A program made the translations under genes and the position numbers. Positions 16,740 through 31,700 of a stretch of DNA of 64,000 bases are shown here, one piece after another. Position 1 is the first letter of the stretch, and every line of letters begins with the position of its first letter. The stretch spans positions 1-64,000 of the forward strand of contig JBGCDE010000207.1 in the NCBI GenBank assembly GCA_045105115.1, in the 5' to 3' direction. Origin of the DNA: JAUIET01 sp045105115 (GTDB lineage: Bacteria > Pseudomonadota > Gammaproteobacteria > Pseudomonadales > JAUIET01). The notes beneath the pieces are model-generated. The model saw nothing but the letters and a program-made list of their open reading frames with translations. It made no database searches and was not told the origin of the DNA.

Positions 16740-19700
16740 TTAGACCGTGCTGATAATCAATTCAACATTGTTGTCCCATATGATTGTGCGTGTATCACCC
16801 GTTCCGTTCAATGTATTGGATTGCACTGCTGCAGATCCTTGATCAAGAAAGGCAAAATCATCAGTAATATCCATCGATCCGTCAATTTCTATTCGCAGAC
16901 TGTTACCGCCATCCGTCATGTTTGCAATGTCTTCGTTTCCGATCGAAAAGTCATCCGAACCGGAGTCAACACTGGTTCCAGTAAAATCAAGCACCTCTAC
17001 ATCACTGAATATAGTGGCGAGCTGGGCGCCATCTATGCCAGCATCCGTTAGATTGTCTCCCGACAAGCTATCAGTGACAGCCATGGTATCCGATCCGTTA
17101 TTTGCATCAACACTGCCAATACTCGCAAGCGCATCCATATCGAACGTCAAGGTGTCATCATTTGCCGAGAGTGAAAAATTCTCGAAGTTATCAACAGTCG
17201 TGCTATCGGCACCCACATCAATGTTACCGCTAACGCCATCGAGAGAACCGACCGTGAAGCTGCCACCAGCAATAGCGGCCGAAGAAGAGTAATCAACGTC
17301 ATCCGTACCGAAGCCACCATCAAGTGTGTCGCTGCCTGTGCTGGAATGAATCGTGTCATCGCCCAGTGCGCCATCGATGAAATTGTCGTTGGTGTCGCCT
17401 GTGATTGTGTCACCTTGGCCACTACCGAATACGTCTTCGATTGAGATCAGTGTGTCGCTGCCACTTTCGCCGTCATTCAATGCACGATTAGCCGCATCCG
17501 CTTGAGATAAGTCGACTGTGACAGGGCCGCCGGCCTGGCTGTAATCGGCCATGTCTGCATTGGCACCGCCATTGAGAGTGTCGTTACCGGCACCACCTTG
17601 CAGAATGTCAGCACCACCACCGCCAGCAAGGCTGTCGTTAGCGGCATCACCTTCCAGAGTGTCGTTGCCGATACCACCGACCAAGGTGTCCTGACCACCG
17701 CCACCTTGCAGCGTATCGTTACCAGTTCCGCCGGTAAACTCATTGGCCGACGAGTTACCGACAATGGTGTCAGCGCCTGAAGACCCAATAATATTCTGGA
17801 TATTCTCCAGCGAGTCATTGTTAGCACCACCACCATTAAGTGTTGCCGTTACCGGTCCAGAATCTGCCAGAGTAACAGCGAGGGATGAGAGGGCAGAATA
17901 GTTTATGGTATTCACACCACCGTCACCGTTGATAGTATCGGTTCCAGTACTGCCAATAAAGAGGTCGTTATCTGCACCACCCGACAAACTGTCGTTGTTC
18001 GCGCCGCCGTTGAGCGTGTCCTCACCAGCACCCCCTTCCAAGGTGTCATCACCGTTTTCACCAACCAATGAGTCACTGGCGGCCCCACCAATCAATTCGT
18101 TGGCCGAGGCGTTACCGCTGATGTTATCAGCACCAGATGTACCGATAATGTTTTCGATTTCAGTGAGTGATTGACTGGCCGCAGCCCCCCCATTTAGCCC
18201 TGCAGTTGCTGGACCACTGTCTACCAGGTTCACGGACAACGCAGAGAATGCTGAGTAGTCCACGGTGTCAGACCCGGCAGTACCACCATCTATCTGATCA
18301 CCACCTGTACCGCCGATAAAGCTGTCGTCGCCTAATCCACCGCGTAAAGTGTCATCACCGCCACCGCCATTGAGGGTATCGTTACCGCCAGCCCCGTCCA
18401 AAACGTTAGCTGAACTATTACCGACCAGGGTGTCAGTACCTCCGGTTCCCGAGATATTCTCGATACCAGACAAAGTATCATCATCAGCACCACCGCCGCC
18501 AATAGTTGCCGTATACGTACCACTTTCAGCGATTGTCACAGACACCGACGATAATGCCGCATAGTCAACAGTATCAACACCACTGCCGCCCTGCACTGTA
18601 TCATTGCCGGTGCTTCCTAACACTGTATTGATGCCTGAATTCAGTTGAATCAGATCGTCACCAGCGCCGCCATCAAGTTGGTCGTTGTCTGCACCACCTT
18701 GCAGGGTATCGTTGCCAGTACCACCTAGCAGCGTATCATTGCCCGCACCACCGATGAGATTGTCTGCGGCGCCTTCGCCATCGAGGGTATCATCGCCAGC
18801 GTTACCGGTTAAGGTATTCGCCGACGCGTCACCGCTGATAGAGTCAGCGCCGCTCGTACCAATAACATGTTCAATATTAGACAGCGTATCGTTGTTGGCA
18901 GCGCCGCCATCAACTGTTGCAACGGCCCCAGTGCCATTGTTTAAATTCACAGAAAGCGATGAGAAGCCCGAATAGTTGACCGTGTCAACACCAGTGCCAC
19001 CTTGTACAGTATCATTTCCAGCGCTGGCCGTAATTGTGTTCGTACCTGAAGCAAGCTGTATGTCATCACTGCCAGTACCACCATCAACAGTATGATTACC
19101 CGCACCGCCAATCAGCGTGTCTGCACCCGCACCGCCAGTCAGTGTGTCATTACCGGCACCACTGTTAATCAAGTTGTCTTGGCCGTTACCGATGATTTCA
19201 TCATCGAACCCGGAACCAATTACGTTTTGAATGTCGATTAAGACGTCATTGCTACCGTAACCGTCTTCTGATGCTGCACCGGCAACCAGGTTAACTTCTA
19301 CACCGTTACTACCACTGGTTGTTGAGTAATCCGCTGTGTCTGCAGTGCTTGCGTCATCACCACCATCAAGGGTGTCCACACCGGCTGCACCGATCAATGT
19401 GTCCGCACCGGCATCACCTTCCAGCAAGTCGTTTGCCGCGCCACCTGTTACAGAGTCAGCGCCATCACCACCTTGCAGTGTTGTTGCCGTAGCGGCCCCT
19501 GTGAGCGTATCGTTATTACCGCTACCGATAACAATTTCAATATTGCTCAGGCTATCTGTGCCAGTACCGTCAAAGGCATTTGCACCCGGTGCGCTTAAGT
19601 TGACGTTAACGGAACCAATTGCGCCATCATAAGAGACAGTATCAATGCCGCCTGCACCATCAATTGTATCGCCACCGAAACCACCGACGATAAGGTTGTC

Positions 19701-22700
19701 AAACCCATTGCCAATGATTGAGTCGGCCTGGAACGTTCCAATCACGTTTTCGAACCCGGTGAGAGTGTCTATCGCACCTGTTCCATCATCATTAGCACGG
19801 TTATTTCCGAGATCTACGTCGACGGCACCTGTGAATACGCTTGAATAGTCGATCAGATCGGTATCACCGCCACCATCAAGTGTATCAGCACCTGCACCAC
19901 CTACCACGGTATCGTTGCCCGCACCGGCTATGATCGTATTAATAGCGCCGTCACCGCGAATGTCGTCTGCACCACTTGTGCCCGTTACATTTTCTATATC
20001 GTTCAAGGTGTGGCTATAAGCCTCACCAGAGATTGATACTGTTGCATCCGTGGTAGTCGTTAGCTGAACAGTAATCGGTCCCACACCGGCAAGCGAATAA
20101 TCGATGGTATCGCTACCGCCTTGACCAGAGTACTGGTCGTCTCCCGCCGTAGCGAAGAAAGTGTCACTACCGCCTCCCCCGACAAGATTGTTAGCGATAC
20201 TGCTGCCAGTAATTGTGTCATTGTTTCCAGAGCCGGTTACGTGTTCAATACTCGTTAACCAGTCTTGCCCCGAATCACCGTCGTCGGTTGTTTGCGGACC
20301 AGCGCCAGTGATACTCAAATTAACCGTTACCGGGCCACCTGCGCCGGTATAGTCCACTCTGTCGAACCCGTTGCCACCTGCCAAGGTGTCGTTTCCGCCG
20401 CCACCTGACAAAGTGTCATTGTTTTCACCACCCTCCAGCACGTTAACCCGATCGTCACCACCGATACTGTCAGTACCAGCCGTACCGATGATATTTTCAA
20501 CATTGCTGACGATGTCTTCCAGAGCACCGCCCACGCTCACGTTAGCGGGCGTACCCTCACTGAGCTGCACCGAAATACTCGCGCCGTAGCTACTGTAATC
20601 CAGCGTGTCAATATCGTCACCACCATCAATAGTGTCATTGCCTGCACCTGCAATTATGTCATCACTGCCAGTACCACCAGTAACGGAGTCGTTTCCGCTG
20701 CCACCCTCCAGGGTATCCGCACCTGCCGCACCAATTAGTGTGTCATTTTGACCGCCACCTGAAAGCACATTAGCCAATGTGTCACCGGTTATTTGATCGG
20801 CACCACTACTACCAATGACATTTTCAATAGCAGAAATTCTATCGTCATCTGCCAGGCCGTTGAGAGTTACGTCAACTTCGTTGCCACCATCCAAGGTGAC
20901 TTCAATGCTGTTCAAGCCGGCGCCTGCCAAGCCTGAATAATCAACCGTATCATTATTCGCGCCACCTTCAAGCGTGTCGCCACCAGTGCTGCCTATGAAT
21001 ACGTCATCGCCCGCTTGGCCCCGCAAGGTATCAGCACCGCCCGCTCCATCAAGAGTGTCGGAACCCAGCGCGCCATCCAATACGTTGACAAGATTGTTAC
21101 CACTAATAATATCGTTACCGGCGCTGCCCGTGATGTTTTCGATATTGCTGATGGAATCATCGTCACCATCTACCACAGTAACTGTGGTGGGCGCACCATT
21201 GTCACCAAGGTTCACGGAGATGTTAGTGATGCCGCCAAGCGCTTCATAACTTAGCGTATCATTTTGGTTACCGCCGTCCAGGGTATCAAGCCCGGAGCTT
21301 GCGTTAAATATGTCATTGCCGTCAGCGCCACTGACCGAGTCAGCGCCAGCTGAACCACTAATCGTATCGGCCTGGTTACTGGCAATATACTGCTCGAAAT
21401 TACTAAAGAAGCTGGTGTTAATACCGGCTGTGTTAACTGTCGCAAGACCGTTGGCCAAGTCCAATGTCATGGTGTCGGTAATGCCCTGGTAGCTGAGCAC
21501 GTCAGCTGTTACATGTGCACCACCATCCAAAGTGTCGGAACCAAGACTGCCAAAGACTGTATCGTCGCCACCACTGCCGTCTATGACGTTTCCATTGACA
21601 TCACCGGTTATGCTGTCGTTGCCGGCACTGCCCACTACGTTTTCAATTTGGCTGATCGTCTGCGCGTCTAAACCACCAGCAATCGCTACAGTTGCAGCCG
21701 TATTACCGCTTAATGTAACAGTAATTGAATTCGCAGCAGAAAAGCTTGAGTAGTCGACTGTATCGGCATCCAGGTTACTGTTACCGCCCACCAGTGTGTC
21801 CGCACCAGTTGATGCGAAAATAGTATCGTTACCCAAATGACCGTTAATCAGGTTAGCGATATTGTTGCCTGTAATAGAATCTTGCGAACGAGACCCAGTG
21901 ATGTTTTCAAAACCACTGATGGTGTCGTTGGTAACGCCACTGACTATAACAGTAGTGTCTCCGCTGTCTTCCAGGTCTAGAACAATTGCTCGTGTAGTCT
22001 CGTCATAGGTGATGCGATCTGTTTCCGTACCCCCTTCCGCGGTGTTGCCGCCGCCGAAAAACTTAACAACGTCATTGTCAGCACCTGCATCAATGACGTT
22101 ATTCGCGTGCGTACCACGTACATGAATGGTGTCAGTGCCAGCACCGCCATTCATTGTTACGTTGGCGCCATACGAATACAGCTGATCGTTGCCATCGTCG
22201 CCATTAATTTCCATATTTGGCGCAATCCAGAACGTATCATTGCCGGTCGTGCCAGTTATTGTCTCCATGCCGTTAACACGGTCAGTTTCCGTGCCGCCAA
22301 TAGTTATGGTGTAGGAGGTCTGGTTCCATGCATCCACACTGAGGATATTCATGTTGACGCTTAAGCCGCTCGCCACACTTGAATAATCCAGAGAATCGTT
22401 CGTGCCCGTGCCGCCGTACACACCATCATTGCCGCCTACCGCAACAAAACTATCGCTGCCGTCCATACCCCAAAGTACGTTGTTGGCACCCGTAGCACCC
22501 GTCAGCGTATCGTCGCCTGCTGTTGCATAGACGCGCTCGATACCTGTTATCTGGTCATCATCTGCACCAAGGCCACCGTTAACGGTAACGGTAGTAGGTG
22601 TGGCACTTGCATCTAAACGCAGTTCAATACTGGTCGCACTGCTGTGCGCACGATAATCAATTGTGTCAAATGAGCCGCCGCCGCTGTAGCTGTCGGCACC

Positions 22701-25700
22701 CAGACTATCCCGCATCCAATCCCAACCTGAACCGCCCGAGATAGAGTCGTTGCCATCACCGCCATCCAAATCATCGTGGTCACCACCGCCTTCCAGAGTG
22801 TCGTTTCCGGCACCACCACGGATGGTGTCATTTCTATCCAAACCTCGAAGAATATTGTCTTGTGCGTCACCTGTGATGCTGTCAGCACCAAGACTGCCGT
22901 CAAGGTGAATAATATTCGACACAGTATCTGTTTCAGAACCTGCTACAGCCACCGTGAAAACGCCAGAAACTGCACTGCTCATGTCAACAGTAATAGGGCT
23001 GATGGTGTAATCATATGACAAGGTATTGTCGCCAGTACCCCCGTCAAGCGTGTCGTTGCCTTCACCTCCTCTTAAGGTATCGTCGCCTGCTCCCGCATCA
23101 AATACGTTAACTGAGCCATCGCCAGTAATAGAATCATTGCCGCCAGTGCCGATAACATTTTCGATATCATGCACGACATCGTTGTCGACGCCGCCGCCAT
23201 TAACTGTAACTTCTTCCGGCGTACCGCCATTAAGCTCAATCTGAATTGATGTAAACGCTGCATCGCTGTAATCCAGCCAGTCACCATTCGTTTGCGCGCC
23301 GCCATCAATTTCGTCGGCACCCAGACTTGCAACAATCGTATCGTCACCGTCAAGACCGTGAATATCATTCGCGTCGCCAGAGCCGGTAATACTGTCGCCA
23401 AAATCAGAGCCGGTAACATGCTCAAAACCACTCAGTGTGTCTTGACCAAGATCACCGTCCTGGGTGGCTTCACCGGCCAGCAAATCAACGATAACGCCTT
23501 CGCTAGCCGCATCTTCATAACTGACGGTATCTTCAATACCACCGCCGCCGTCCAGCGTGTCATTACCACCACGACCTGCTATCACGTCATCGCCTAGTAG
23601 CGCCGTAATTTCGTTGTCTTCACTATTACCCGTTAGTTCATCATCACCGTCTTCACTGCCGATGATGTTTTCTATGTCGATCGCCGTATCATCGGCCACA
23701 CTGCTACCGCCAACACCCGCCAGAATGACAGACGCAGTATCCGTGCCCTCGCCTAGGGTTACGGAGACAGACGCCAGGTTCGCCTGATTTTGATAGTCGA
23801 TGGTATCGATATCATTACCGCCGTCAAATTCGTTAGCGGCCGAACTTCCAAGGAATAAATCATCGCCGTCTTGACCAAACAAATGGTTTTCGCTGCCGTC
23901 AGCGCCACTCAAGGTGTCAGCACCGTCGCCTGCCCAGAAGTAGTTTACTTGGCCATCACCGGTAAGGGAGTCGTCTCCGGCAGAGCCTATCACTCGTTCA
24001 ACAAAGCGAATGGTATCGGTCTCGTCGGGATCCGCATTAACCAACACGTCAGCATCTGTGCCACCATCTAGGTCAACAGTGATGGAGTCGCTCGATGCAT
24101 TCAAATAAGAGTAATCGGCAGTATCTGTTCCACCACCGCCGTCTAGCGTATCGTTGCCCGCGCTTGCGACAAGTCTGTCCCAACCACTTTCGCCCTGGTA
24201 CAAATCATCGCCGTCACCACCATCCAAGCGGTCTTCGGCATTACCACCTCTCAGTGTATCGTTACCTACACCACCAATGAGAGTGTCTGCTTCGTTACCG
24301 CCTAAGAGAGAGTCGTTGCCGTCGCCGCCGTCAAGCGAATCAGTGCCTGCATTACCTGTGATTGTATTGTCTTGCGCGTCACCGGTTATATCGTCGTTTC
24401 CTGCGGACCCTATCACGTCACGGAAATTAGTAGCCTGATCAGCAACATCGCCATTCACAGCAACGGAGAAAAACCCGCTTGTAACAATATTCATATCGGT
24501 GGTTACACCGGCTGAAAAATCTTCATAACTGAGCGTATTGTTATCAGCGCCACCATCAAGCGTATCGCTACCCAGTCCACCACGAATCGTATCGTCACCT
24601 GCGCGACCTTCAAGTGTATTTTGCTGAGCATCGCCAAAGATTGTGTCATTGCCTGCCGTACCGATCACGTTTTCTATGGCATAAACTTTGTCTACTTCGT
24701 CGGCACCCACAGTGCGATTTACATTCACATCGGCTTCACTGCCACCGTTGAGTGTTACCGATATAGAGTCAATATCAACTTCGCGAGAATAATCGGCGGT
24801 ATCTACGCCAGTGCCACCGCGAAGTGAATCCTGACCAACTGCACCAACCAAGGTATCAGCACCGTCACCACCATCAAGGTCATTAACACGATCATCACCA
24901 ATAAGAAGATCACCACCGGTACTGCCCACCAAATTCTCGATATCAATCAAGATATCATTAGAGCCGCCCACCACAGTTACTTCGGTAGAACCGGCACCAT
25001 TCAATGTCACCTCAATATGATCGACACCAGGAAGTGGGTCAGAATAGTCAGCCCAGTCAGTGCCAACACCACCGTCAAGCGTATCACCGCCTGCGCCACC
25101 TATAAATGTATCATTGCCAGCAAGGCCTTCAAGCCTGTTCGCGGCACCGTCGCCTTGCAGAAAATCAGAGCCGGCTGTGCCGATTACATTTTCAACTTCG
25201 GCAACCGTGTCACTGTCACCACCAATTACGGTGACGGCAGAATCACCCGCTCCATTCAATTGAACACGAATTGGATTAGCACCACCAAGTGAGGAGTAGT
25301 TAATGGTGTCAATGCCATTACCACCTTCAAAACGGTTAGCGCCATTGCTGTGCAGGAATTCATCTGCACCTTCACCACCAAGCAAGGTATCCTGACCGTC
25401 GCCACCACTCAAGGTGTCGTTGCCATCAAAACCTTCAATGCGGTTGTTAAACGTGTCGCCGGTGATTGTGTCAGCACCAGTGGTACCAATAACATTTTCG
25501 ATATTGGTTAAGGTATCGTTGTCAGCGTGCGCTACATTGTTGTCCACCAGCACGGTAGCCGGAGCGGTTCCATTAAGAACCAAATTAATAAACGACGCTG
25601 TTGTTAGCGTTCGAAAATCAATGGTATCAGCTTGGTTTCCGCCGTCGAGCGTATCGCGCCCCTCACTGGCGCGAAATACGTCTTCCCCACCTAAACTATA

Positions 25701-28700
25701 GACTTCATCAGCACCACTGGAACCAAGAATGGTATCGGCTTGATTAGTCAGGTAGTATTCTTCGAAGTTAACATAGGTGTCTGTACTGCCATCAGCACTG
25801 TAGCTGGCCTGACCGTTGACGAGATCAAGTACAACACCAACACCGCCAAGGTCGTCAAAACGCAACTGATCGGCTGTGGTTTCAGTACCACCGTCTAAGA
25901 AGTCGCTACCACCGCCGCCCCAAACTGTGTCATCACCTGCACCTGCTGAAATTCGGTTGTCTTCGCCATTGCCACGAATCGCATCGTTACTAGCGCCCGT
26001 CGTAATGTTTTCGACATCGATCAAGATGTCTTTGTCTGTACCATTGACGGCCACAGTTGTCGCCTGGCTTCCGCCCACGATCGTGTCATCAAATGCTATA
26101 GCAATAGACGTGACGCCCGCTAACCCGGAATAATCAGCAACATCCTCACCGGCACCACCATCCAATGTGTCGCGGTCGGTTAGGCTAGCATTGCCGCTGG
26201 CAAGCAGAACGTCGTCTTCAAGCTCGCCTTCGATTAAGTTAGCGCCCGCACCGCCCTGAATTGTATCGGCATGCCGAGAGCCCAGAACATTCTCTATGCC
26301 TTCCAACCTATCGACAAATCCGAAACCATCGTCATTGGCACGCAAATTAGACAAGTCAACATTGACGCCATTTACCAACGACAAGGAGCTGTAGCTTGCG
26401 GTATCGACTGTTCCAGCGTGATCGCCACCAATCAATGTGTCAGCACCTTGCAGACCTGCAAGCACATCACTGCCATCTTCACCGCGCAATATATTGACCG
26501 ACGAGTCACCTGTGATCACGTCGCCTTGATCTGAGCCGATGACATCATTTATGTTTATCAAGTCATCTGAAGAACCGTCACCGTCCTGAAAGGCTTGACC
26601 TGCGCCCAAATCGACAATAATTGCACCGGCTTCACTGTAGTCTGCGATATCACGCGACGCACCCGTACCACCATCAAGCGTATCCTGGCCTCCACGACCA
26701 CGCAGTATGTCAGCACCCAAACCGCCTTCCAGCAAGTTTCCGCCAACATTATTGTCACCATAAATCAGGTCATCACCATCTGAACCAATAATGTTCTCGA
26801 TATCAATCAGAAAATCTGACGCACCATCACCATCATCACTAGTTCGACCAAGCACCATGTCAACTTCAACACGTGTGTTAGAATTTTCGTAACTTGCCGT
26901 ATCAGAGTGATTGCCACCTCGCAAGGTATCTATGCCACCGCCGCCTTCCAGCGTATCACTGCGATTGCCACCATCGAGAACGTTGGCATTGGCGTCACCG
27001 CGAATCAGATCGTCCTCACCAGTACCGACAACGTTTTCTATACCCTCAAGAACATCTACACCACCATCACCGTCCTGAAGTGCACGCTCAATGCTAAGGT
27101 CGACGGTTACACCCGTACCAGCTTGACTGTAATTTGCAGTATCTACCGTTCCAGCTTGATCACCACCACGCAATGTATCATTGCCAGCGGCACCATACAG
27201 GTCGTCATTACCATCACCACCTTCAAGAACGTTTTCCTGGCCGCTACCAACAATCGTATCGTTGTTGTCTGAACCAATAACATTTTCAATAGTTTGCAAC
27301 TGGTCTGAAGAGTTATCACCATCATCAATAGCCGCACCCAAACCACCACCAACATCAAGGTCTACATTGACCGCATTCGCTGCATCGGAATAATCTGCGG
27401 TATCAATGTCATTGCCACCGATCAATGTGTCTTGTCCACCCGCACCAATCAGGGTGTCGAATCCATCAGCGCCATCAAGTACGTTATTATTTGCATCACC
27501 GGTCAATAAATCGTCGCCAGAAGAACCAATGACGCCTTCAATTTCGATCAATGTGTCGATTCGGCCAAAGCCGTCTTCGGTTGCCAGCCCATCACCGAGG
27601 TTAACGGTAACTGCGCCACCCGCAGAATAATCGGCAAAATCGATATCACCATCGCCAACATCGCTGCCGCCATTAAGCGTATCGGCCGCGGCGCCACCGG
27701 CTAATGTATCGTTGCCTTCGTTACCTAAAAGTTCGTTGCTTTCCAGGTTACCTGTAATTTCATCGTCGTTCGCTGAGCCCCATACGTGCTCAATATTAAG
27801 CAGGGTATCGCTGGCCAAGTCGCCATCATTGCTGGCTTCTTCGTTGCCAAGGTCAACGACAATACGACTGCCGACAGAGCGATAATCCGCGACGTCATCA
27901 ACACCGGCACCGCCGTCCAGAGTGTCGTTGTCACCGCCACCGCGCAACACATCAGCACCAACCTCACCGCTGATAATATTTCTGCCGCTGCCGCCACTTA
28001 AGGTATCGTCGAAGCGCGAACCACTTAAGTTTTCTATGTCGACAAATGTATCTTCTCCAAACGTGGTTCCTGAAATCAAGTCGCCGTCATTGACGGCACG
28101 GCCAAGGCCCAAATCGGCCGTTACGGCTGCGCCAGCAAGAGAATAGTCGGCGGTATCCGAACCAAGCGCGCCACCATCAAGAGTGTCATCACCAAGACCA
28201 CCGCGAAGATTGTCATCACCTACTTCACCAAATAGAACATCATTATTCGCGCCACCAAATAGAGTGTCGTCATTGCCTCTGCCCCAAAAGGTGTTTGCTT
28301 CGTCATCACCAATAAGTACGTCAGCACCGCTTGTTGCAACAATGTTCTCAATTTCTCTAATGGTGTCAGTATCGCCACCACCACCGGTTACCAGTACAGC
28401 ACCGGAGCCAGCGCCTTGGAGAATGGCCTGAATATTCTGCACCCCAAGCAAATTCTCGTAGTTCGCTGTATCAACTTGATTACCACCAATTAAGGTGTCA
28501 CGCCCTGCGCTGGCGTTGAAGGTATCAATGCCGTTAAGGCCTTGAAATTCGTTGTTTTCAAGGTCACCAGTGAAGGTATCTGCGCCATCAGTACCGATAA
28601 CGTTTTCAATGTTGGTAACCGTGTCGTCGTTCGCTGTGCCAGTGCGATCAATCAGGCCCGGCGCGGAACCTTGTAAGGTAACCGTAATTGCCGATGCCAG

Positions 28701-31700
28701 TGACTGGGAATAATCGATGGTGTCGCGGTCATCGCCACCGTCTAGGGTGTCAGCGCCCTCAGAACCCGCGATATTGTCTTCACCATCCAGTAAGTTAACT
28801 ACGTCGGCACCGCTCGAACCAATTAATTGGTCTGCTTGGTTAGTGGTGAAATACTCTTCGAAGTTATTAAAAGTGTCTTGCGAACCATCACTGGCGTAGT
28901 CAGCCGTAGACGCCGCCAGATTAAGCACCACACCGGTATTATCAAGGTCGTCAAAACGCAGCACGTCATTTTCAGGCCCTGCAACGGTATTGGTACCACC
29001 ATCGAGAGTGTCAGAACCGCCACCACCGAAAATTACGTCGTTACCTTGCTCGCCTCTGAGCTCGTTGGCCGCTGAATCGCCGGTAATTCTGTCGGCGGAA
29101 CTTGAGCCGGTTACGTTCTCAATACTGTCAAAAGTATCCTGACCCGAGTCACCGTCAGCAGTTGCCCCTGGAATAACCGCGGTCATGTCGACTGTTATAC
29201 CCGACCCCGCATTGGTGTAATCAGCAGTATCTCTGCCAGCCCCACCGAATAAAGTATCGTTACCCGCATCACCACGTAAGGTGTCGTTGTCCGTGCCACC
29301 AAACAGTTGATCCGCATTGGCACCGCCAGACAAGATATCTTCTCCACCCAAACCTCGTAATATATTGGCTTCGCCATCACCTGTGATAGTGTCGGCTGAG
29401 GTGGTGCCTGTGACGTTTTCGATTTCTGACAGTGTGTCTTTGTCAACGCCGTTTATTTGTGAAGTAGCCGGACCTGCGCCTTGCAAGGTCACGTTCAGTG
29501 GGCCGCCGCTAGCTAACGTTGAATAATCAACGGTATCGACACCAAGTCCGCCATCGAAGACGTCTAAACCTTCACTGGTATTAAATAGATCGTCGCCTGA
29601 AAGGCCGAATACAATATCCACGCCGGCTGATGAATTGGTCACGTCATCTTGATTACTCAAGAAGTACTGCTCGAATTCATCGAAAGTATCTGTGCTGCTG
29701 TCACCGCCAAAAAATGCTGTTCCAGCGCCCAGCCCACCTACGCCGAGGTTTAGAGTAATACCGGTACCACTTAGGTCGTCGAAGCGCAGATCATCATTAC
29801 CGGCTCCGCCCACCAAACGGTCACTGCCACCGCCACCGCGGATAGTGTCATTACCTAGCCCACCATTGAGCTCATTGGCTAAGGCATCGCCATTGATGCT
29901 GTCATTACCCTGGCTGCCAATGACATTTTCGATCTCAGTGATACTGTCATCTGCCAGACCGCCACCAAAACTAACGCTAGTGGCAATGTTCTCGTTCAGT
30001 GTGACTGTTATAAAATTAGCCGCAGCGAGTGTTGAATAACTGATGGTGTCGGAACCCGCGCCGCCATCTAGAACATCGCCACCGCTACCGATAAAGTTAT
30101 CATTACCGCCAAGACCGAAAATAGTGTCTTGAACACTGGAGCCTATCAGTATGTCGCCCTGGTTGGTCGCATAATAAAGCTCGAAATTGCTAAGCGTATC
30201 AATGGTAGCGTCGCCCAGGAAACGCGCTGTGCCATCTTCAATATTCAGCACGATTCCCGCGCCAGTCAGGTCATCGAAGCGAACCTCATCGATGGCGGAA
30301 TCATTACCACCATCCAGCGTGTCAGCGCCACCGCCACCACGAATTGTATCCGCCTCATTGCCACCTAACAGAACATTTTGTCGATGGTCACCAATGAGAC
30401 TGTCAGCATGATCGGTGCCTGTTACGTTCTCAATATTCCACAGCTCATCAATTCCGCCGCGACCATCGCTGCCATTGTTACCAGAAAGATCAACAGAGAC
30501 GCCGGTTGTGGCACCGGCCTGGTAATCAACTGTGTCAATCTGGGTGCCGCCATCATAGTAATCGTTGCCGTCGCCGCCGAGTAAGAGGTCGTCATTACTG
30601 CCGCCATACAGTGAATCATCTCCGGCACCGCCATCTAAAGTATCGTTACCATCATGGCCATCAAGAACGTTCGTGATTAACTCTACAGCTTCACCGTTTA
30701 GGGTGTCATCCCCTCTAGAGCCAATAACGTTTTCAATCAGAGAAATCGTATCATCATCACTTCGGTCACCCGGCGTACCGTTATCGACGGTCACTGTTGC
30801 CTCGTTGGCGCCATCCAAAGTAACGCTTATTGAGTCTACGCCTACAAAATCTGAGTAATCGATGGTGTCGGCATCGTCACCGCCGGACAATGAGTCATTA
30901 CCCTCGCCCGCTTTAAATGTATCCTCACCACGCAAACTTTCAACAATATCGTCACCGAGCCCCGAATAAATCAGGTCATCCTGATTACTGCTTGCATAGG
31001 TTTCAAACCCGGAAAACTGGTCGACACTGCTATCGGCTGCATAGGATGCAGTATTAGATAGAAGCGATAGTGTTACGCCGTCTCCTTGCAAGTCGTCGAA
31101 GCGAAGTTGATCAATACCCAAAGCATCATCGCCACCGCGCAATGTGTCACTGCCGGCGCCGCCAAGAATGGTGTCGCTGCCCAAGCCACCGCGAATATCA
31201 TTGCCAAGAAAGTCACCACCTATGGTGTCATCACCGTCGGTACCAATCACGTTTTCTACATTTCGAACGGTGTCAATCAACGAACTTCCACCCATGTCGA
31301 CTGTGGAAGTTGCATCAACACTAGCAGTAAGTGTTAGATTTACAGACTGAGCGCCCGCTAGGCCTGAATAGTCCAGGGTATCGCCAGCATCATCTCCGCC
31401 ATCGTAAACATTACCACCGACACTGGCTTGCAACAGATCTGAACCCTTGCCGCCATCCAGCGTATCGGGGCCATCACCGCCATTGAGTGTGTCATCACCC
31501 TCAATACCACTAAGCACGTTGCCTGCAGGTAGGTCATCTCCAATCAACAGATCGTCAAAAGTCGAACCGCTAAGGTTTTCGATGCTGTTATAGGTATCCA
31601 GGCCGCCGTCGCCGTCTATGGTTGATTGACCGGTCGACAGGTCAATTTCTACTGCTCGCTCGGCGAACTCATAACTTGCCGTATCAGAGCCATCACCGCC